This document shows positions 18,110-26,677 of a stretch of 64,000 bases of DNA, in pieces. The notes below the pieces were generated by a model. It was not told the origin of the DNA, did not search any database, and saw nothing but the letters and a program-made list of their open reading frames with translations. The position numbers and the translations under genes were made by a program. How positions within the stretch are numbered: the stretch's first letter is position 1; the number at the start of each line of letters is the position of its first letter. This DNA is from Candidatus Saccharicenans sp. (GTDB lineage Bacteria > Acidobacteriota > Aminicenantia > Aminicenantales > Saccharicenantaceae). Location of the stretch: positions 1,094,276-1,158,275 of the forward strand of contig JASEIU010000001.1 in assembly GCA_030017715.1 (NCBI GenBank), given 5' to 3'.

Positions 18110-19714
18110 TCAGGCTTCCTCCACTACCGAATAATCCAGAATTGAAGCCAGTTCATAAGCGGCTTTTTTGAGGTCTCCATAAAAAGTTACCCGGTGCCAG
18201 CCCCACCGGTCCCACATGGTAAACAGCTTTTCGTAATCGCCCAGCGGCTCGGCCACCAGTTTGGTCCGGCAGGCCCGGTCATCAAAAGAATTGCCGACAG
18301 CTTTAGCCTGGTGCAGCAGAATGGCCTTCTGGCTCTGGTCGATTTCCAGGCTGGTAGTCAGGTAGCCGGCTGGCAGGAGTGAGCGTACCGAAGCTCCCTG
18401 ACGGTCTTCGGAATGCGTCAGGATCTCGTAAGGATTGACCTGTCCAGCCGGGCCGAAAACCCGGTTGGAAGCTACACAATGAGCATATATAATTTGACGG
18501 CCGGCCATGTCCAGCACGGGGTCAGAAATATAGCCCGGGCGGCCTTCGGTCATCAAACCTAAGGCCACCATAGTGGCCGTTGACCTGAGGTCGGCCTCAC
18601 AGGCTCCGACCAATCCCTGGTTGTTGAGCTCAAAAAAGCCCAGACAGGGATAGGCGTGGATATGACCGCCGTAAAATCCCCCCAGGCAATTTATGGTAAT
18701 AGCCCTGGCCTGGTGCTGCCGCAGAAGTTGCTTCATTCCCAGGTACATGGCCGCCGAATTAACCAGCTCTGAAAACCTGACATTCTGAACGAGAGCTGCC
18801 CGCCGCCACCAGCCCCGGGCCACGGTTGCGGCTTCTTCTCGGTCGGCCTTTTCCCAGGCCGAGTTCAATTCTGAAAATGGAAGGTTGACCACCGGAATGC
18901 CCGCCATTTCCAGATTTTCCCCGCCCCTCGGGTCACGGAAAAGAAGAATTGGAGAATGTTTCATCCGGTAAGCAGTTTCTTCCGGGGAGATAATTTTCAG
19001 GGGGTCGGGATAACAGGTTAGATAACCCGGAGCTGGAGTCAGGTCTTTCCTGATTTCTGTGATTATTTCAGAAAAATTGCTTGCTTCCCCGGTTGCCTGA
19101 ACCGTCTTAAAAGCTCTGACCGCGGCTACCAGGTGTTCAGGGTTGGAAGAACAAATGAAACCAAAATTTTTCCTGTTCTGGCGGATCTGCTCTGCCGTAT
19201 AAACCAGAAAGCCGCCGCTCCCCCCGTACTGAAAATCGACGTACAGCACCGGCTTGCCGGTTTCGACCGCCGCCGGCATGATCCGGTTCCAGCAGTTTAA
19301 CTGAAAGACCAGGTAGCCGTCGATCCAGTTATCCCGATCAGCAGCCAGAATGGCGGTCGCTTCTTCCGGGCCGCTGACTGTTGAGACCAGAAAAGAGAAT
19401 TCGGGCAAGCGTTTTTCCAGAATCGTCAGGTAATTCTCCATGACCGGCCTGAAATCAAAACCGAGATTCGGCCAATCCGGACGGTCCTGGACCGGACGAT
19501 GCAGGGAGAAAAGAAGCCGCAGCCTGACTGATTTCTTAACCGGCAAAGAAGACAGGTCGAGCAGGGCCACATTCTGAGCTGTCCCGGATCTTGAGCTGGA
19601 ATAACAAAAGCCTGCGGCCAGCAAGGCACAGCGTCCGCAGGCACTGAAAAACTCTCTCCTTCTCATTAAAGTGCGGTTAGAAATAGATTCTCTGTCGGGT
19701 TTCTTTCGGCTCAT
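18110..19714 (-). CDS. Tat-exported L-fucose/L-arabinose isomerase-like protein
   Basis: A 534-residue protein whose N-terminus carries a twin-arginine signal (MRRREFFSACG, then a hydrophobic stretch). The mature part resembles the L-fucose/L-arabinose isomerase fold: CLGGFYGGHIHAYPCLGF followed by ACEADLRST near residue 370 are like the metal and substrate region, and HRVTFYGD near the C-terminus is also typical. Cytoplasmic sugar isomerases are not normally exported, so its role is uncertain; it may be a non-isomerase member of the superfamily. AAAGGA lies 7 bases before ATG 19714. The BNR protein gene follows. Confidence 0.65.
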   Translation of the reverse strand: MSRKKPDRESISNRTLMRRREFFSACGRCALLAAGFCYSSSRSGTAQNVALLDLSSLPVKKSVRLRLLFSLHRPVQDRPDWPNLGFDFRPVMENYLTILEKRLPEFSFLVSTVSGPEEATAILAADRDNWIDGYLVFQLNCWNRIMPAAVETGKPVLYVDFQYGGSGGFLVYTAEQIRQNRKNFGFICSSNPEHLVAAVRAFKTVQATGEASNFSEIITEIRKDLTPAPGYLTCYPDPLKIISPEETAYRMKHSPILLFRDPRGGENLEMAGIPVVNLPFSELNSAWEKADREEAATVARGWWRRAALVQNVRFSELVNSAAMYLGMKQLLRQHQARAITINCLGGFYGGHIHAYPCLGFFELNNQGLVGACEADLRSTATMVALGLMTEGRPGYISDPVLDMAGRQIIYAHCVASNRVFGPAGQVNPYEILTHSEDRQGASVRSLLPAGYLTTSLEIDQSQKAILLHQAKAVGNSFDDRACRTKLVAEPLGDYEKLFTMWDRWGWHRVTFYGDLKKAAYELASILDYSVVEEA

Positions 19715-19793
19715 CAAATTATCCTTTCCCGGTCTCCAAATTTAACGTTATTCATTAATTATCATCTGTTAAATTAGCCCGAGCCATAAGATG

Positions 19794-19823
19794 ACAATAC
19801 TTTCAGTCAGGAGTTAATGTCAA
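19794..19823 (-). promoter_or_regulatory. sigma70-type promoter for the fucose-isomerase-like gene
   Basis: Minus-strand TTGACA (19823-19818), 18-base spacer and TATTGT (19799-19794). The start codon is about 80 bases downstream. It faces away from a second promoter at 19886-19914. Confidence 0.55.
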
Positions 19824-19835
19824 GATAAAAATGCG

Positions 19836-19855
19836 CCCAAAATGACATTTTTGGG
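19836..19855. promoter_or_regulatory. palindromic operator candidate between divergent promoters
   Basis: AAAATG-A-CATTTT is a perfect palindrome, flanked by CCC on the left and TGGG on the right, so a 20-base dyad with one extra T. It lies 13 bases upstream of the minus-strand -35 box and 30 bases upstream of the plus-strand -35 box. This placement suits a regulator of both genes; no regulator gene is adjacent. Confidence 0.4.
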
Positions 19856-19885
19856 TAGCAATTGACTCAAATCCGACTAAAAATA

Positions 19886-19914
19886 TTGACAGATCGGCAA
19901 TTAGGGCTTAATAT
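19886..19914 (+). promoter_or_regulatory. sigma70-type promoter for the Omp85-like barrel gene
   Basis: TTGACA (19886-19891), 17-base spacer, TAATAT (19909-19914). Transcription would begin about 19920-19922, next to ATG 19924, so the mRNA may be leaderless. Confidence 0.55.
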
Positions 19915-19923
19915 TTGGTGAAT

Positions 19924-21093
19924 ATGCGTTTGTTGGCTGAAAACAAAAGAATTGTGAATGCTTCTGCAGCCCGGCTGTTTTTTTTCTGTCTGATTCTATT
20001 CAGCCTCGTGGTTTCTCTTTTTCCTCAGCAGGCGGCTGCGACAAAAGACGGCCAGCAGATCGTTATCAGCGAACAGTCAGAGCCTGACCGGATGGGGCTG
20101 ACACTTTTGCCCATAATTTATTATACCCCCGAAACCAAGATAGCCTTCGGCCTGGGCAGCCTGATTACCTACCGTTTTGGCTTGATCTTCAAAACAGCCC
20201 GTCCCAGCACCCTGTTTATCGGGGCTATCTACACCCAGCTCAAGCAATTTACTTTTCAGATTAAGCCGGAAATTTATCTTAATGATAATTCTTTTTTTCT
20301 GGCGGGCAACTTCATGGCCGAGCGCTTCCCGACCAAACTCTGGGGAATAGGTGCCGATACTGCTGACGACATGGAAGAAGTTTATACTCCTCAGAGGTTT
20401 CTGATGGAACTGGGGCTGCAAAAGAAACTCAGCCAAAACTTTCCCCTTTATCTCGGTCTTAAATACCGCCTGGAAAACACCAAAATAGTCGAGACCGAAC
20501 CCGGAAAACTGATCGACCAGGGCCTGGTTTCCGGGAGCCGGGGCGGATTATTGTCCGGTCCGGGACTGGTGGCCAGCTACGATAACCGCGATAATATTTT
20601 TTATCCAAATAACGGTCTTTATTTCCAGGGCACGATGAACTGGAATGACCATTTTTTCGGCAGCGATTATGATTTCTTAAGCTTCCAGCTGGACCTGCGC
20701 AGCTATCATCAGGTCGGCGAAGATCAGATCCTGGCCCTTCAAGCTCTGGCTGAAACCAGCACCGGCGATGTCCCCTTCTACCGGCTGCCGCGCCTGGGGG
20801 GAGATTCTCTGCTGCGGGGTTTTTATAACGGCCGGTTCAGGGATATGAACCTGGTGGCCTTTCAAGCCGAGTATCGCTTCCCGGTCTGGAAAAGGCTGGG
20901 AGCAGTCGTTTTCGGGGCCATGGGCAGCCTGGCTCAACGCTTCCGGGAAATATCTTTTGATAATTTAAAATATGCGGCCGGCATCGGGCTGCGGTTCAAG
21001 ATTATACCTAAGGAAAATGCCAACCTCCGGGTGGACCTGGCTTTTGGGCCGGGAACTTACGGAATTTATTTTAAGGCCGGCGAATCATTCTGA
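19924..21093 (+). CDS. BamA/TamA (Omp85) family outer-membrane barrel without POTRA domains
   Basis: The 389-residue protein has a signal peptide (hydrophobic segment about residues 15-35, ending QQAAA) followed directly by a beta-barrel with alternating hydrophobic strands and the Omp85 loop-6 motif LRGF (in GGDSLLRGFYNGRFRD, about residue 295). The C-terminus shows the closing strands with aromatic residues. No POTRA repeats precede the barrel, so it is a surface-antigen D15-like pore or lipid/protein-handling barrel of unknown substrate rather than BamA itself. ATG 19924 has no ribosome binding site; the promoter abuts it. Confidence 0.8.
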   Translation: MRLLAENKRIVNASAARLFFFCLILFSLVVSLFPQQAAATKDGQQIVISEQSEPDRMGLTLLPIIYYTPETKIAFGLGSLITYRFGLIFKTARPSTLFIGAIYTQLKQFTFQIKPEIYLNDNSFFLAGNFMAERFPTKLWGIGADTADDMEEVYTPQRFLMELGLQKKLSQNFPLYLGLKYRLENTKIVETEPGKLIDQGLVSGSRGGLLSGPGLVASYDNRDNIFYPNNGLYFQGTMNWNDHFFGSDYDFLSFQLDLRSYHQVGEDQILALQALAETSTGDVPFYRLPRLGGDSLLRGFYNGRFRDMNLVAFQAEYRFPVWKRLGAVVFGAMGSLAQRFREISFDNLKYAAGIGLRFKIIPKENANLRVDLAFGPGTYGIYFKAGESF

Positions 21094-21159
21094 AGTCTGT
21101 TTTACGGCTTAAAGCCTGATCCGATTTACCCTGGAGCTACGATCGCACCAAAACTGATC

Positions 21160-22068
21160 TCAGGCCCCGGCTCTGGCCGGATATTCCGCTTTTTTCTCCG
21201 CCAGACGGAAGCCGTGAGAAATGCAGTTCGTCGGACAGACCTGTTCGCATTTAAGACATCTCAGGCACTGCGAGCTGTCGGGATTCTTATAAATTTTTAT
21301 ATTCACCGGACAGGCTTTCTGGCAGGCATCGCAGACTATGCATTGCTCCAGGTCCACCGTCATTCTGAAGGCGCTAACCCGGTTAAAAAATCCCAGGATC
21401 GTTCCCAGAGGGCAGACTGTCCGGCAAAAAGGCCTCATCGACAAGGCCATCCAGACCAGAAAAATAATCAGCAGCGCAAATTTCCAGGCGAACAGGAAAC
21501 CCAGCTGGCTCCTTATGGCCGGATTCAAGAGGGAGAGTACCACTCCGGCCTCAAGCGTTCCGGCCGGGCAGACCCACTTGCAGAACCAGGGCCAACCCAG
21601 TCCGGAAGCATCCAGCGCCAGCAGCGGCAGCAACAAGACCAGAAAAACAAGAATCGCATATCTCAGGTAAGTCAGGAAAGCCGGAATTTGAATCTTGGGC
21701 AAAGGAAGCTTGTAGATAAGTTCCTGCAGCAAACCAAAAGGACACAGCCAGCCGCAGGGCAGACGACCGGCCAGCGTTCCCATCAGGCCGAGGCTGCCGA
21801 TTACGTACAGACCGAGTTTTTTCTGACCGGCCCCCAGGTTGTACCTGAAAGAGTTAAGAGCGTTTTGCAGGGCGCCGACGGGACAGGCGCCCACGGCTGC
21901 CGGGCAAGAATAACAATTCAGGGCCGGCAGACACAGTCCCTTGGTAGGAACCTGGCTAACCCTTCCTTTGAGAAGAGAAACAACATCCAGATTGAATCCC
22001 AGGGCCGCCGCCAGCTGATATATTTTTCTCCTGGTTTCAGTTTTGATTCCCCTGGTTTTCATGGCCAT
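21160..22068 (-). CDS. membrane polyferredoxin (NapH-like 4Fe-4S protein)
   Basis: About 302 residues. An N-terminal cysteine-containing region (CLPALNCYSCPAAVGACPVG) is followed by four or five membrane helices with the paired CGWLCPFG and CKWVCPAG/CRTVCPLG motifs of the NapH/YccM family, then two C-terminal 4Fe-4S motifs (CIVCDACQKACP and CLRCLKCEQVCP). It probably passes electrons between the membrane quinone pool or a membrane partner and periplasmic or cytoplasmic redox proteins. Starts at 22068 and 22062 are both possible; AGGA overlapping the previous gene's stop is 3 and 9 bases away respectively. It is the last gene of a rhodanese / CXXC / polyferredoxin operon. Confidence 0.87.
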   Translation of the reverse strand: MAMKTRGIKTETRRKIYQLAAALGFNLDVVSLLKGRVSQVPTKGLCLPALNCYSCPAAVGACPVGALQNALNSFRYNLGAGQKKLGLYVIGSLGLMGTLAGRLPCGWLCPFGLLQELIYKLPLPKIQIPAFLTYLRYAILVFLVLLLPLLALDASGLGWPWFCKWVCPAGTLEAGVVLSLLNPAIRSQLGFLFAWKFALLIIFLVWMALSMRPFCRTVCPLGTILGFFNRVSAFRMTVDLEQCIVCDACQKACPVNIKIYKNPDSSQCLRCLKCEQVCPTNCISHGFRLAEKKAEYPARAGA

Positions 22069-22073
22069 GATTC

Positions 22074-22214
22074 CTAACCGATGCCGATACATTCCAGACA
22101 GACGGTGACAGCCTTCTGCCAGACTACCCGAAATTCCCCGCCCAATAATCCCAGGGTTATTAATATCAGCGACAGAAACAAAAAGCCGAAAAACAATAGT
22201 CTTCTTTTATTCAT
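22074..22214 (-). CDS. 46-residue CXXC small membrane protein (CD1871A-like)
   Basis: A very short gene with one N-terminal transmembrane helix (residues 6-24) and the C-terminal sequence VCLECIGIG ending the protein. This arrangement, a membrane anchor and a terminal CLECIGIG, matches the CD1871A-family CXXC motif proteins, which lie beside polyferredoxin genes. The two cysteines could carry a thiol or persulfide or bind metal (inference). It starts 5 bases after the rhodanese gene ends and its TAG stop lies in the ribosome binding site of the polyferredoxin gene, so all three genes seem translationally coupled. Confidence 0.8.
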   Translation of the reverse strand: MNKRRLLFFGFLFLSLILITLGLLGGEFRVVWQKAVTVCLECIGIG

Positions 22215-22219
22215 CGTCG

Positions 22220-23125
22220 TTAACTCTTGCCGGTTTCAACCGGCAGCTCGTCCCTGTTGCTCCATTCATTAAAACTTCCGTCGTAAAGCTGCACTTTCGG
22301 ATAATGGAGAAGATACTTGAGAGTTAGATAAGTGTGAGAAGCCATCAGACCCTGGCCGCAGGAAACTATAATAGTCTTATCCGGAGTAATACCCATTTCT
22401 CTTAGATTTTCGGCTATCATCTTGAGGTCTTTCCAGCTCCCGTCTTCCTTCAGAAAAGAAGCCCAGAAAATGTTAATCGCGCCCGGGATATGACCGTTTC
22501 TTTTCCAGTTGCCGCGTTCTCCCGAAAAAAGCTCGGCCGACCTGACGTCCAGCAAGACCGTATTCCTCGAGTCCCTGTTCTTGACCTGTTCCAGGCGGGC
22601 CCTGACTGATTCGTCGGGATTGACTTTCTGGCCGTAGCCGGTGCGGCTCAGCCCGGGATAGTCACTGGAGACTGGTCTGTTTTCGTTCTTCCAGCGGTTA
22701 AAACCACCGTCAAGAATTGCCCAGCCCGGGTGTCTGATGTAATCAAGGGCCCAGCCCAGATAGGTGGCCCGATAATTATTTATTTCGGTATAAATGATGA
22801 TGGTCGTTTTGTGATTTATTCCCATCTCTTCCAGCAATCGGACCAGGACTTCAACCGGAATAAGACGGCCGGGGACTCCGCTCTGTGGCCAGCGCAGGGC
22901 AGTCTCGTCCAGGTAAACAGCCCCCGGTATATGCCCGGACCAGTAATCCCTGATGTCAGCCCTCATGTCTATGATCCTGAGGCCGGGCAGATTAAGGTTG
23001 GCCTGAAGCCAGTCTCCAGAAACTAATCGCCGCTCGGGGGTCTGAGCCTGAAGTCCGGAAAACAGGGCCAGACTCAGCATGAGCAAGACTGTTCCCCGAA
23101 TGAAGTTTACTGAGGTCCTTTTCAT
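22220..23125 (-). CDS. exported thiosulfate/3-mercaptopyruvate sulfurtransferase (tandem rhodanese)
   Basis: A 301-residue protein with a signal peptide (residues 1-27, cleavage near LQAQ) and two rhodanese domains. The N-terminal domain lacks the active cysteine (YTEINNYRATYL at that site). The C-terminal domain has it, in VSCGQGLMASH near residue 255. It transfers sulfane sulfur to an acceptor in the periplasm. The following genes encode a CXXC membrane peptide and a polyferredoxin, suggesting that sulfane sulfur transfer is coupled to membrane electron flow. The domain order, with a pseudo-domain first and a catalytic domain second, is standard. Confidence 0.9.
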   Translation of the reverse strand: MKRTSVNFIRGTVLLMLSLALFSGLQAQTPERRLVSGDWLQANLNLPGLRIIDMRADIRDYWSGHIPGAVYLDETALRWPQSGVPGRLIPVEVLVRLLEEMGINHKTTIIIYTEINNYRATYLGWALDYIRHPGWAILDGGFNRWKNENRPVSSDYPGLSRTGYGQKVNPDESVRARLEQVKNRDSRNTVLLDVRSAELFSGERGNWKRNGHIPGAINIFWASFLKEDGSWKDLKMIAENLREMGITPDKTIIVSCGQGLMASHTYLTLKYLLHYPKVQLYDGSFNEWSNRDELPVETGKS

Positions 23126-23177
23126 TTTAGCCTTTCCTGTTCATCAAAATTTGTTTATTCAGGCCTTCCCTTTCCCA

Positions 23178-25202
23178 TCAATCAACCTTAGTCCAGGGAA
23201 AGCAGGTTATCCTCAACCTGGCGCAACCCATCGGAACCAACCTGATTCTGGTCTCAGGTTGTCTGGACACGACCGGACTGGCCGGAACCTTACCGACCAG
23301 GCGGCCTTCTTCTTTCCAGTCGGGCAGCCTTCTGACCCTGGCCTCAAGAATCAGCGGGGCCGAATTAAGGGAAAAAGGCTGGTATTCTATCGGTCTCTTC
23401 TCGATAAGTTTAATGTCTGCGGCCGGAGACCCCGGGTTTAACAGCAGGGCATAATTCCAGGCTGAGGCCGGCAGAACTTCCCAGGCCGGCCAGTCATCTG
23501 TGCCCCCGGCTCTTTTCCATTCTTCTTTTATTTCCAGTGAGTACCAGAGAGGCCCCCGCCGGATCGAAGCCGCCTGGCCCAGGCCCGGCCAGAATTGAAC
23601 CCTGACCTGCTCTTCCAATTCCAGCAAAATCCGGTCGCCGTATTTCCAGTCCCGGTCGATGACCGCAAATTCTCCGGCTGCCCGGATTTCGCGGGAAGGG
23701 CCGCCGTTAACGGAAATGGAAGCCTTCTCCGTCCAGCCCGGAATTCTCAAGTAAAGCGGAAAAGAAACCGGTCGGTCGACATAAACTGTCAGCTCAATCC
23801 GACCGTCAAAGGGATAATCGGTATCCTGGATAATCCTGACCGTATTTCCCTGGTCGCCGGCCTTAAAATTTACGGCTGAAGGCCCATAAAAAATTGCCGC
23901 TACTCCCTGATCGGAAGTGGCCAGCCAGAGATGTTCGATATAATACGGCCAGCCAAAGGCCACGTTATGCTGGCAGCAGCGATACTTCCAGGGATCAAAC
24001 GAAAGCAGCTGGCCGGAGTTCTGGAAGTCATGTTCACCGGAACTGTCACAGGAAATCAGATTGGCGGCCGTCAGATAATGCAGAGCTTTCAGGTCGGGAG
24101 TCATGGCGGCCGGCAGGGAATTAACCGCGACCTCTTCAGCCCGGTCGGCGTAAATCACCTGTCCGGTTATCTTGAGCAGTGATTCGAAACTGTTCATGAA
24201 TTCCACCATGGTGCAGGTTTCTGCCCCCTGTCTGGGGTCGTTGTAGCCCGGCCTGATATTTTCATCGGCCGCGAACATGCCGCCCGGCTGCTGTCCGTAG
24301 GCTTCCCTGAGCTGGATATAATTTTTTTCCACAGCTTCCAGCAGCCGCCGGTCTCCCGTCTGCTGAAAATAAACTCCGGGATATCTGAGGCCCATGGCAA
24401 TATTGACCCCGTGATAGAAGGAGCTCTCTTCCCAGTCGCGGTCGCGCTCGGGAGTGAGCAGCGGAGAGGCCCAGTCGGCTGTACGCCGGTATAACCTGTG
24501 TCCAAGGTCCAGAAGCCATTTTTCTCCGGTCCGGTTATAAAGCCAGTAGACACTTTCCAGGTTTTCTCCGCCCCGGAGCTTCTGCCAGCTTCCCGGCAAA
24601 AGCTTTTCCTCCGGCAGATTTAGCTGGTAGCGAAAATAGGCCAGCATGAAATCGAGCACCCTCCTGTCGCCGCTGAATTCATAGTAACTCTGGAGACAGG
24701 CCAGGGCTACCATATTGGGCCAGAGGTCGTTATTCTCTTTATTTTCCACCGGACCGAAGTAACCATCAGGCTGCTGACTGTTTAATATGGCTTCCACCCA
24801 TTTCCGGGCGGCGGCGATCATTTCCCGGTCTCCAAGAAGATAGGCCAGGTTGCCGTAACCTTTAAGCCAGTACGGCATTTCTTCCCAGCCGCGACCCTTG
24901 AGGGTAAGCCAGCCTGAATCAGACTGCAAATACCGGGATATTTCGGGCAGGCGTCCGGTCAGGCCTGTGGCCATCAGCCGGAGCTGACTCAGAAGCCAGC
25001 CCCTGGCTTCAATCCGGCCAAAGGGTAGTTTCAGCAGAGGATTGGCCTGCAGGGGCGGCCTGGAGCCCGGGTAATTAGGATTAGTCCTTTCCAGTGGCGG
25101 TGTCTTGGCAATCCTGATTTCGCTCACGGTCTGCCCTCCAGAAATACTTGGTACCGTTAATAGAACCAGAAGCAAGAGTGAAAGCCAGAATCTCCTGTTC
25201 AT
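23178..25202 (-). CDS. GH127-type (DUF1680) beta-L-arabinofuranosidase-like hydrolase
   Basis: A 674-residue secreted protein (signal peptide to about residue 22). An (alpha/alpha)6 barrel covers about residues 60-430. It has the metal-binding motif ETC (in GAETCTMVEF, about residue 330) and the adjacent CC pair (YRCCQHN, about residue 395), corresponding to the Glu/Cys zinc site of GH127 in which a cysteine is the nucleophile. C-terminal beta-sandwich domains follow. The substrate may be an arabinofuranoside or another plant or bacterial glycan. It stands 52 bases upstream of the rhodanese gene on the same strand, though the functions look unrelated. Confidence 0.85.
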   Translation of the reverse strand: MNRRFWLSLLLLVLLTVPSISGGQTVSEIRIAKTPPLERTNPNYPGSRPPLQANPLLKLPFGRIEARGWLLSQLRLMATGLTGRLPEISRYLQSDSGWLTLKGRGWEEMPYWLKGYGNLAYLLGDREMIAAARKWVEAILNSQQPDGYFGPVENKENNDLWPNMVALACLQSYYEFSGDRRVLDFMLAYFRYQLNLPEEKLLPGSWQKLRGGENLESVYWLYNRTGEKWLLDLGHRLYRRTADWASPLLTPERDRDWEESSFYHGVNIAMGLRYPGVYFQQTGDRRLLEAVEKNYIQLREAYGQQPGGMFAADENIRPGYNDPRQGAETCTMVEFMNSFESLLKITGQVIYADRAEEVAVNSLPAAMTPDLKALHYLTAANLISCDSSGEHDFQNSGQLLSFDPWKYRCCQHNVAFGWPYYIEHLWLATSDQGVAAIFYGPSAVNFKAGDQGNTVRIIQDTDYPFDGRIELTVYVDRPVSFPLYLRIPGWTEKASISVNGGPSREIRAAGEFAVIDRDWKYGDRILLELEEQVRVQFWPGLGQAASIRRGPLWYSLEIKEEWKRAGGTDDWPAWEVLPASAWNYALLLNPGSPAADIKLIEKRPIEYQPFSLNSAPLILEARVRRLPDWKEEGRLVGKVPASPVVSRQPETRIRLVPMGCARLRITCFPWTKVD

Positions 25203-25298
25203 TGCTTACTCCTGCTTTCCATTTAACCACAATTTAGTCATCTTTCCTATGGTCGCCGGGGAGTTCAAGCCACCTGGCCGGATTCGGATATCTTAAAC

Positions 25299-26384
25299 TC
25301 AAATCTGAACTTCATATATTTTTTTCATTTTTCCTAAACGCAGGCCGGGATTGAAGACCCAGGCATAGAGATTAACGCTCCGGAAATAAGGAAAAAATCT
25401 GCTGCCGATAAGGCAGGCCTGGGAATAATAACCCTTGTTCCATTCAATTACTCCGACCATTCCCTGCCCGGCCAGATAATTCAGGAGGGAATTAATAACT
25501 TCTCTTTTTTCTTTTGAATTCAACCGCTCCAGGTAGAGGTGGTTTAGCCAGGCCCAGCGTTCGACACTCTTCCCGAGATGTTCATGTTCCAGATAATTGA
25601 TCAGCCCGGCCAGACGTCCCTCTTTTTTTATGGCCAGGACCGAAGAGACGCCAGGGCATAATATTTCCCTTTTCAATTCTTCGGGTCCGGTCCAGACCCT
25701 GGCCAGGTCGGCCCGGCCGCGGTAAGAATTGAGCAGGTCAACGGCTTCCGGCAGGTCAGTCAGGCTGAATGGTTCAAGGCTCAGCCCCTCCGGCAGGCGA
25801 GGGGCCGGAAGCTTATGGGCACCCCAGATTCTTATGGCCCTTTCTTCCCAGCTCTTGAGGTTTTCGGAATAACTGACCTTTTTCAGGTCCAGGACCCGTC
25901 CCAGGACATACATCTTTTTTAGGTATTGCAGGGGCTGCCCCTCTTTTTTAAATTTTTCTATCAATTGTGAAGAACGATGACCGGACTCAAGATAAAGCAG
26001 AGCGAAATCATAGCGGGTAATTTCCTGGTTGATTCTGACCGCCTCCCTGATCAGGGCTTGAGCCAGGCCCTTCCTGGCCAGTTCCCGCCGGCTGACCAGG
26101 AGACAGCTGAGGATGGCCCGATAGTGCTGACCGCGATAGTAAAAAGTGCGAGGAATGTTGCCCAGAAAAGCCAGGATTTCCCCGTTCTTATAGGCGGCCA
26201 TAAAATGTCGGGGGTCAGAGGCCAGCCCCATCAGATAACGGACAAATTCCGGCCGATAGAGATTGGGAAAGGATGAAATTCCGTACTCGTCCCGCCAGGC
26301 GTGGTGAGCCATGTTTTCCAGGGCCTCCAGGTTTCCGCGAAAAGGTTCGATGGTAACGCCATTCAGGTCGGCTAATTCCGGCAT
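25299..26384 (-). CDS. GNAT-family N-acetyltransferase-like protein
   Basis: A 361-residue protein starting at ATG 26384, which has GGAGG 6 bases upstream (an in-frame start at 26423 lacks a binding site). Residues about 1-160 look like a GNAT domain with the acetyl-CoA loop region RRELARKGLAQALIREAVRI. A second, diverged GNAT-like half occupies about 190-350 with NYLEHEHLG and WLNHLYLERLNSKEKREVINSLLNYL. Such double-GNAT proteins acetylate small molecules or peptides of unknown identity. It is divergent from the dehydrogenase pair at 26678. Confidence 0.72.
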   Translation of the reverse strand: MPELADLNGVTIEPFRGNLEALENMAHHAWRDEYGISSFPNLYRPEFVRYLMGLASDPRHFMAAYKNGEILAFLGNIPRTFYYRGQHYRAILSCLLVSRRELARKGLAQALIREAVRINQEITRYDFALLYLESGHRSSQLIEKFKKEGQPLQYLKKMYVLGRVLDLKKVSYSENLKSWEERAIRIWGAHKLPAPRLPEGLSLEPFSLTDLPEAVDLLNSYRGRADLARVWTGPEELKREILCPGVSSVLAIKKEGRLAGLINYLEHEHLGKSVERWAWLNHLYLERLNSKEKREVINSLLNYLAGQGMVGVIEWNKGYYSQACLIGSRFFPYFRSVNLYAWVFNPGLRLGKMKKIYEVQI

Positions 26385-26503
26385 CCGGGCCTCCTGTAAA
26401 TTCAGATTTGAGTTAAAAACCAATAATATCCGAACATGTCCGGCTTCTGCCCCGTCCTCAAAGGGGCGAAATTTCTCAGGCGGGCTAAATTATAATAAAT
26501 TCC

Positions 26504-26532
26504 TTGACCGGCCTGAATATATTTTTTATAGA
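26504..26532 (+). promoter_or_regulatory. distal promoter candidate for the FAD/Fe-S dehydrogenase operon
   Basis: Plus-strand TTGACC (26504-26509), 17-base spacer, TATAGA (26527-26532). It overlaps the minus-strand GNAT promoter, so the two would compete for polymerase. Confidence 0.35.
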
Positions 26533-26545
26533 GACCTGTTGTCAA
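26516..26545 (-). promoter_or_regulatory. promoter for the GNAT gene
   Basis: Minus-strand TTGACA (26545-26540), 18-base spacer and TATATT (26521-26516). Transcription would start about 125 bases before the GNAT ATG. Confidence 0.5.
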
Positions 26546-26601
26546 GGGCGTGGCGGAAAGCAAAAATTCTGTTGCCGGTATTTTTTTCTTAAAATCTGTT
26601 G

Positions 26602-26610
26602 TGCTATAAT
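26602..26610 (+). promoter_or_regulatory. extended -10 promoter for the FAD/Fe-S dehydrogenase operon
   Basis: TGCTATAAT is a perfect extended -10 element about 68 bases before the TTG start codon. No convincing -35 box is present. Confidence 0.55.
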
Positions 26611-26677
26611 GCCTGTCTTAAATTTCGGCGACCTGAAGGATTCTGGTTCTGGTCATTCTTGATTAAAGGAGTCTCCT

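Noticed and set aside
21214..22077. A 287-codon plus-strand frame
   Set aside because: Antisense to the polyferredoxin gene, whose cysteine motifs and membrane helices are unmistakable.
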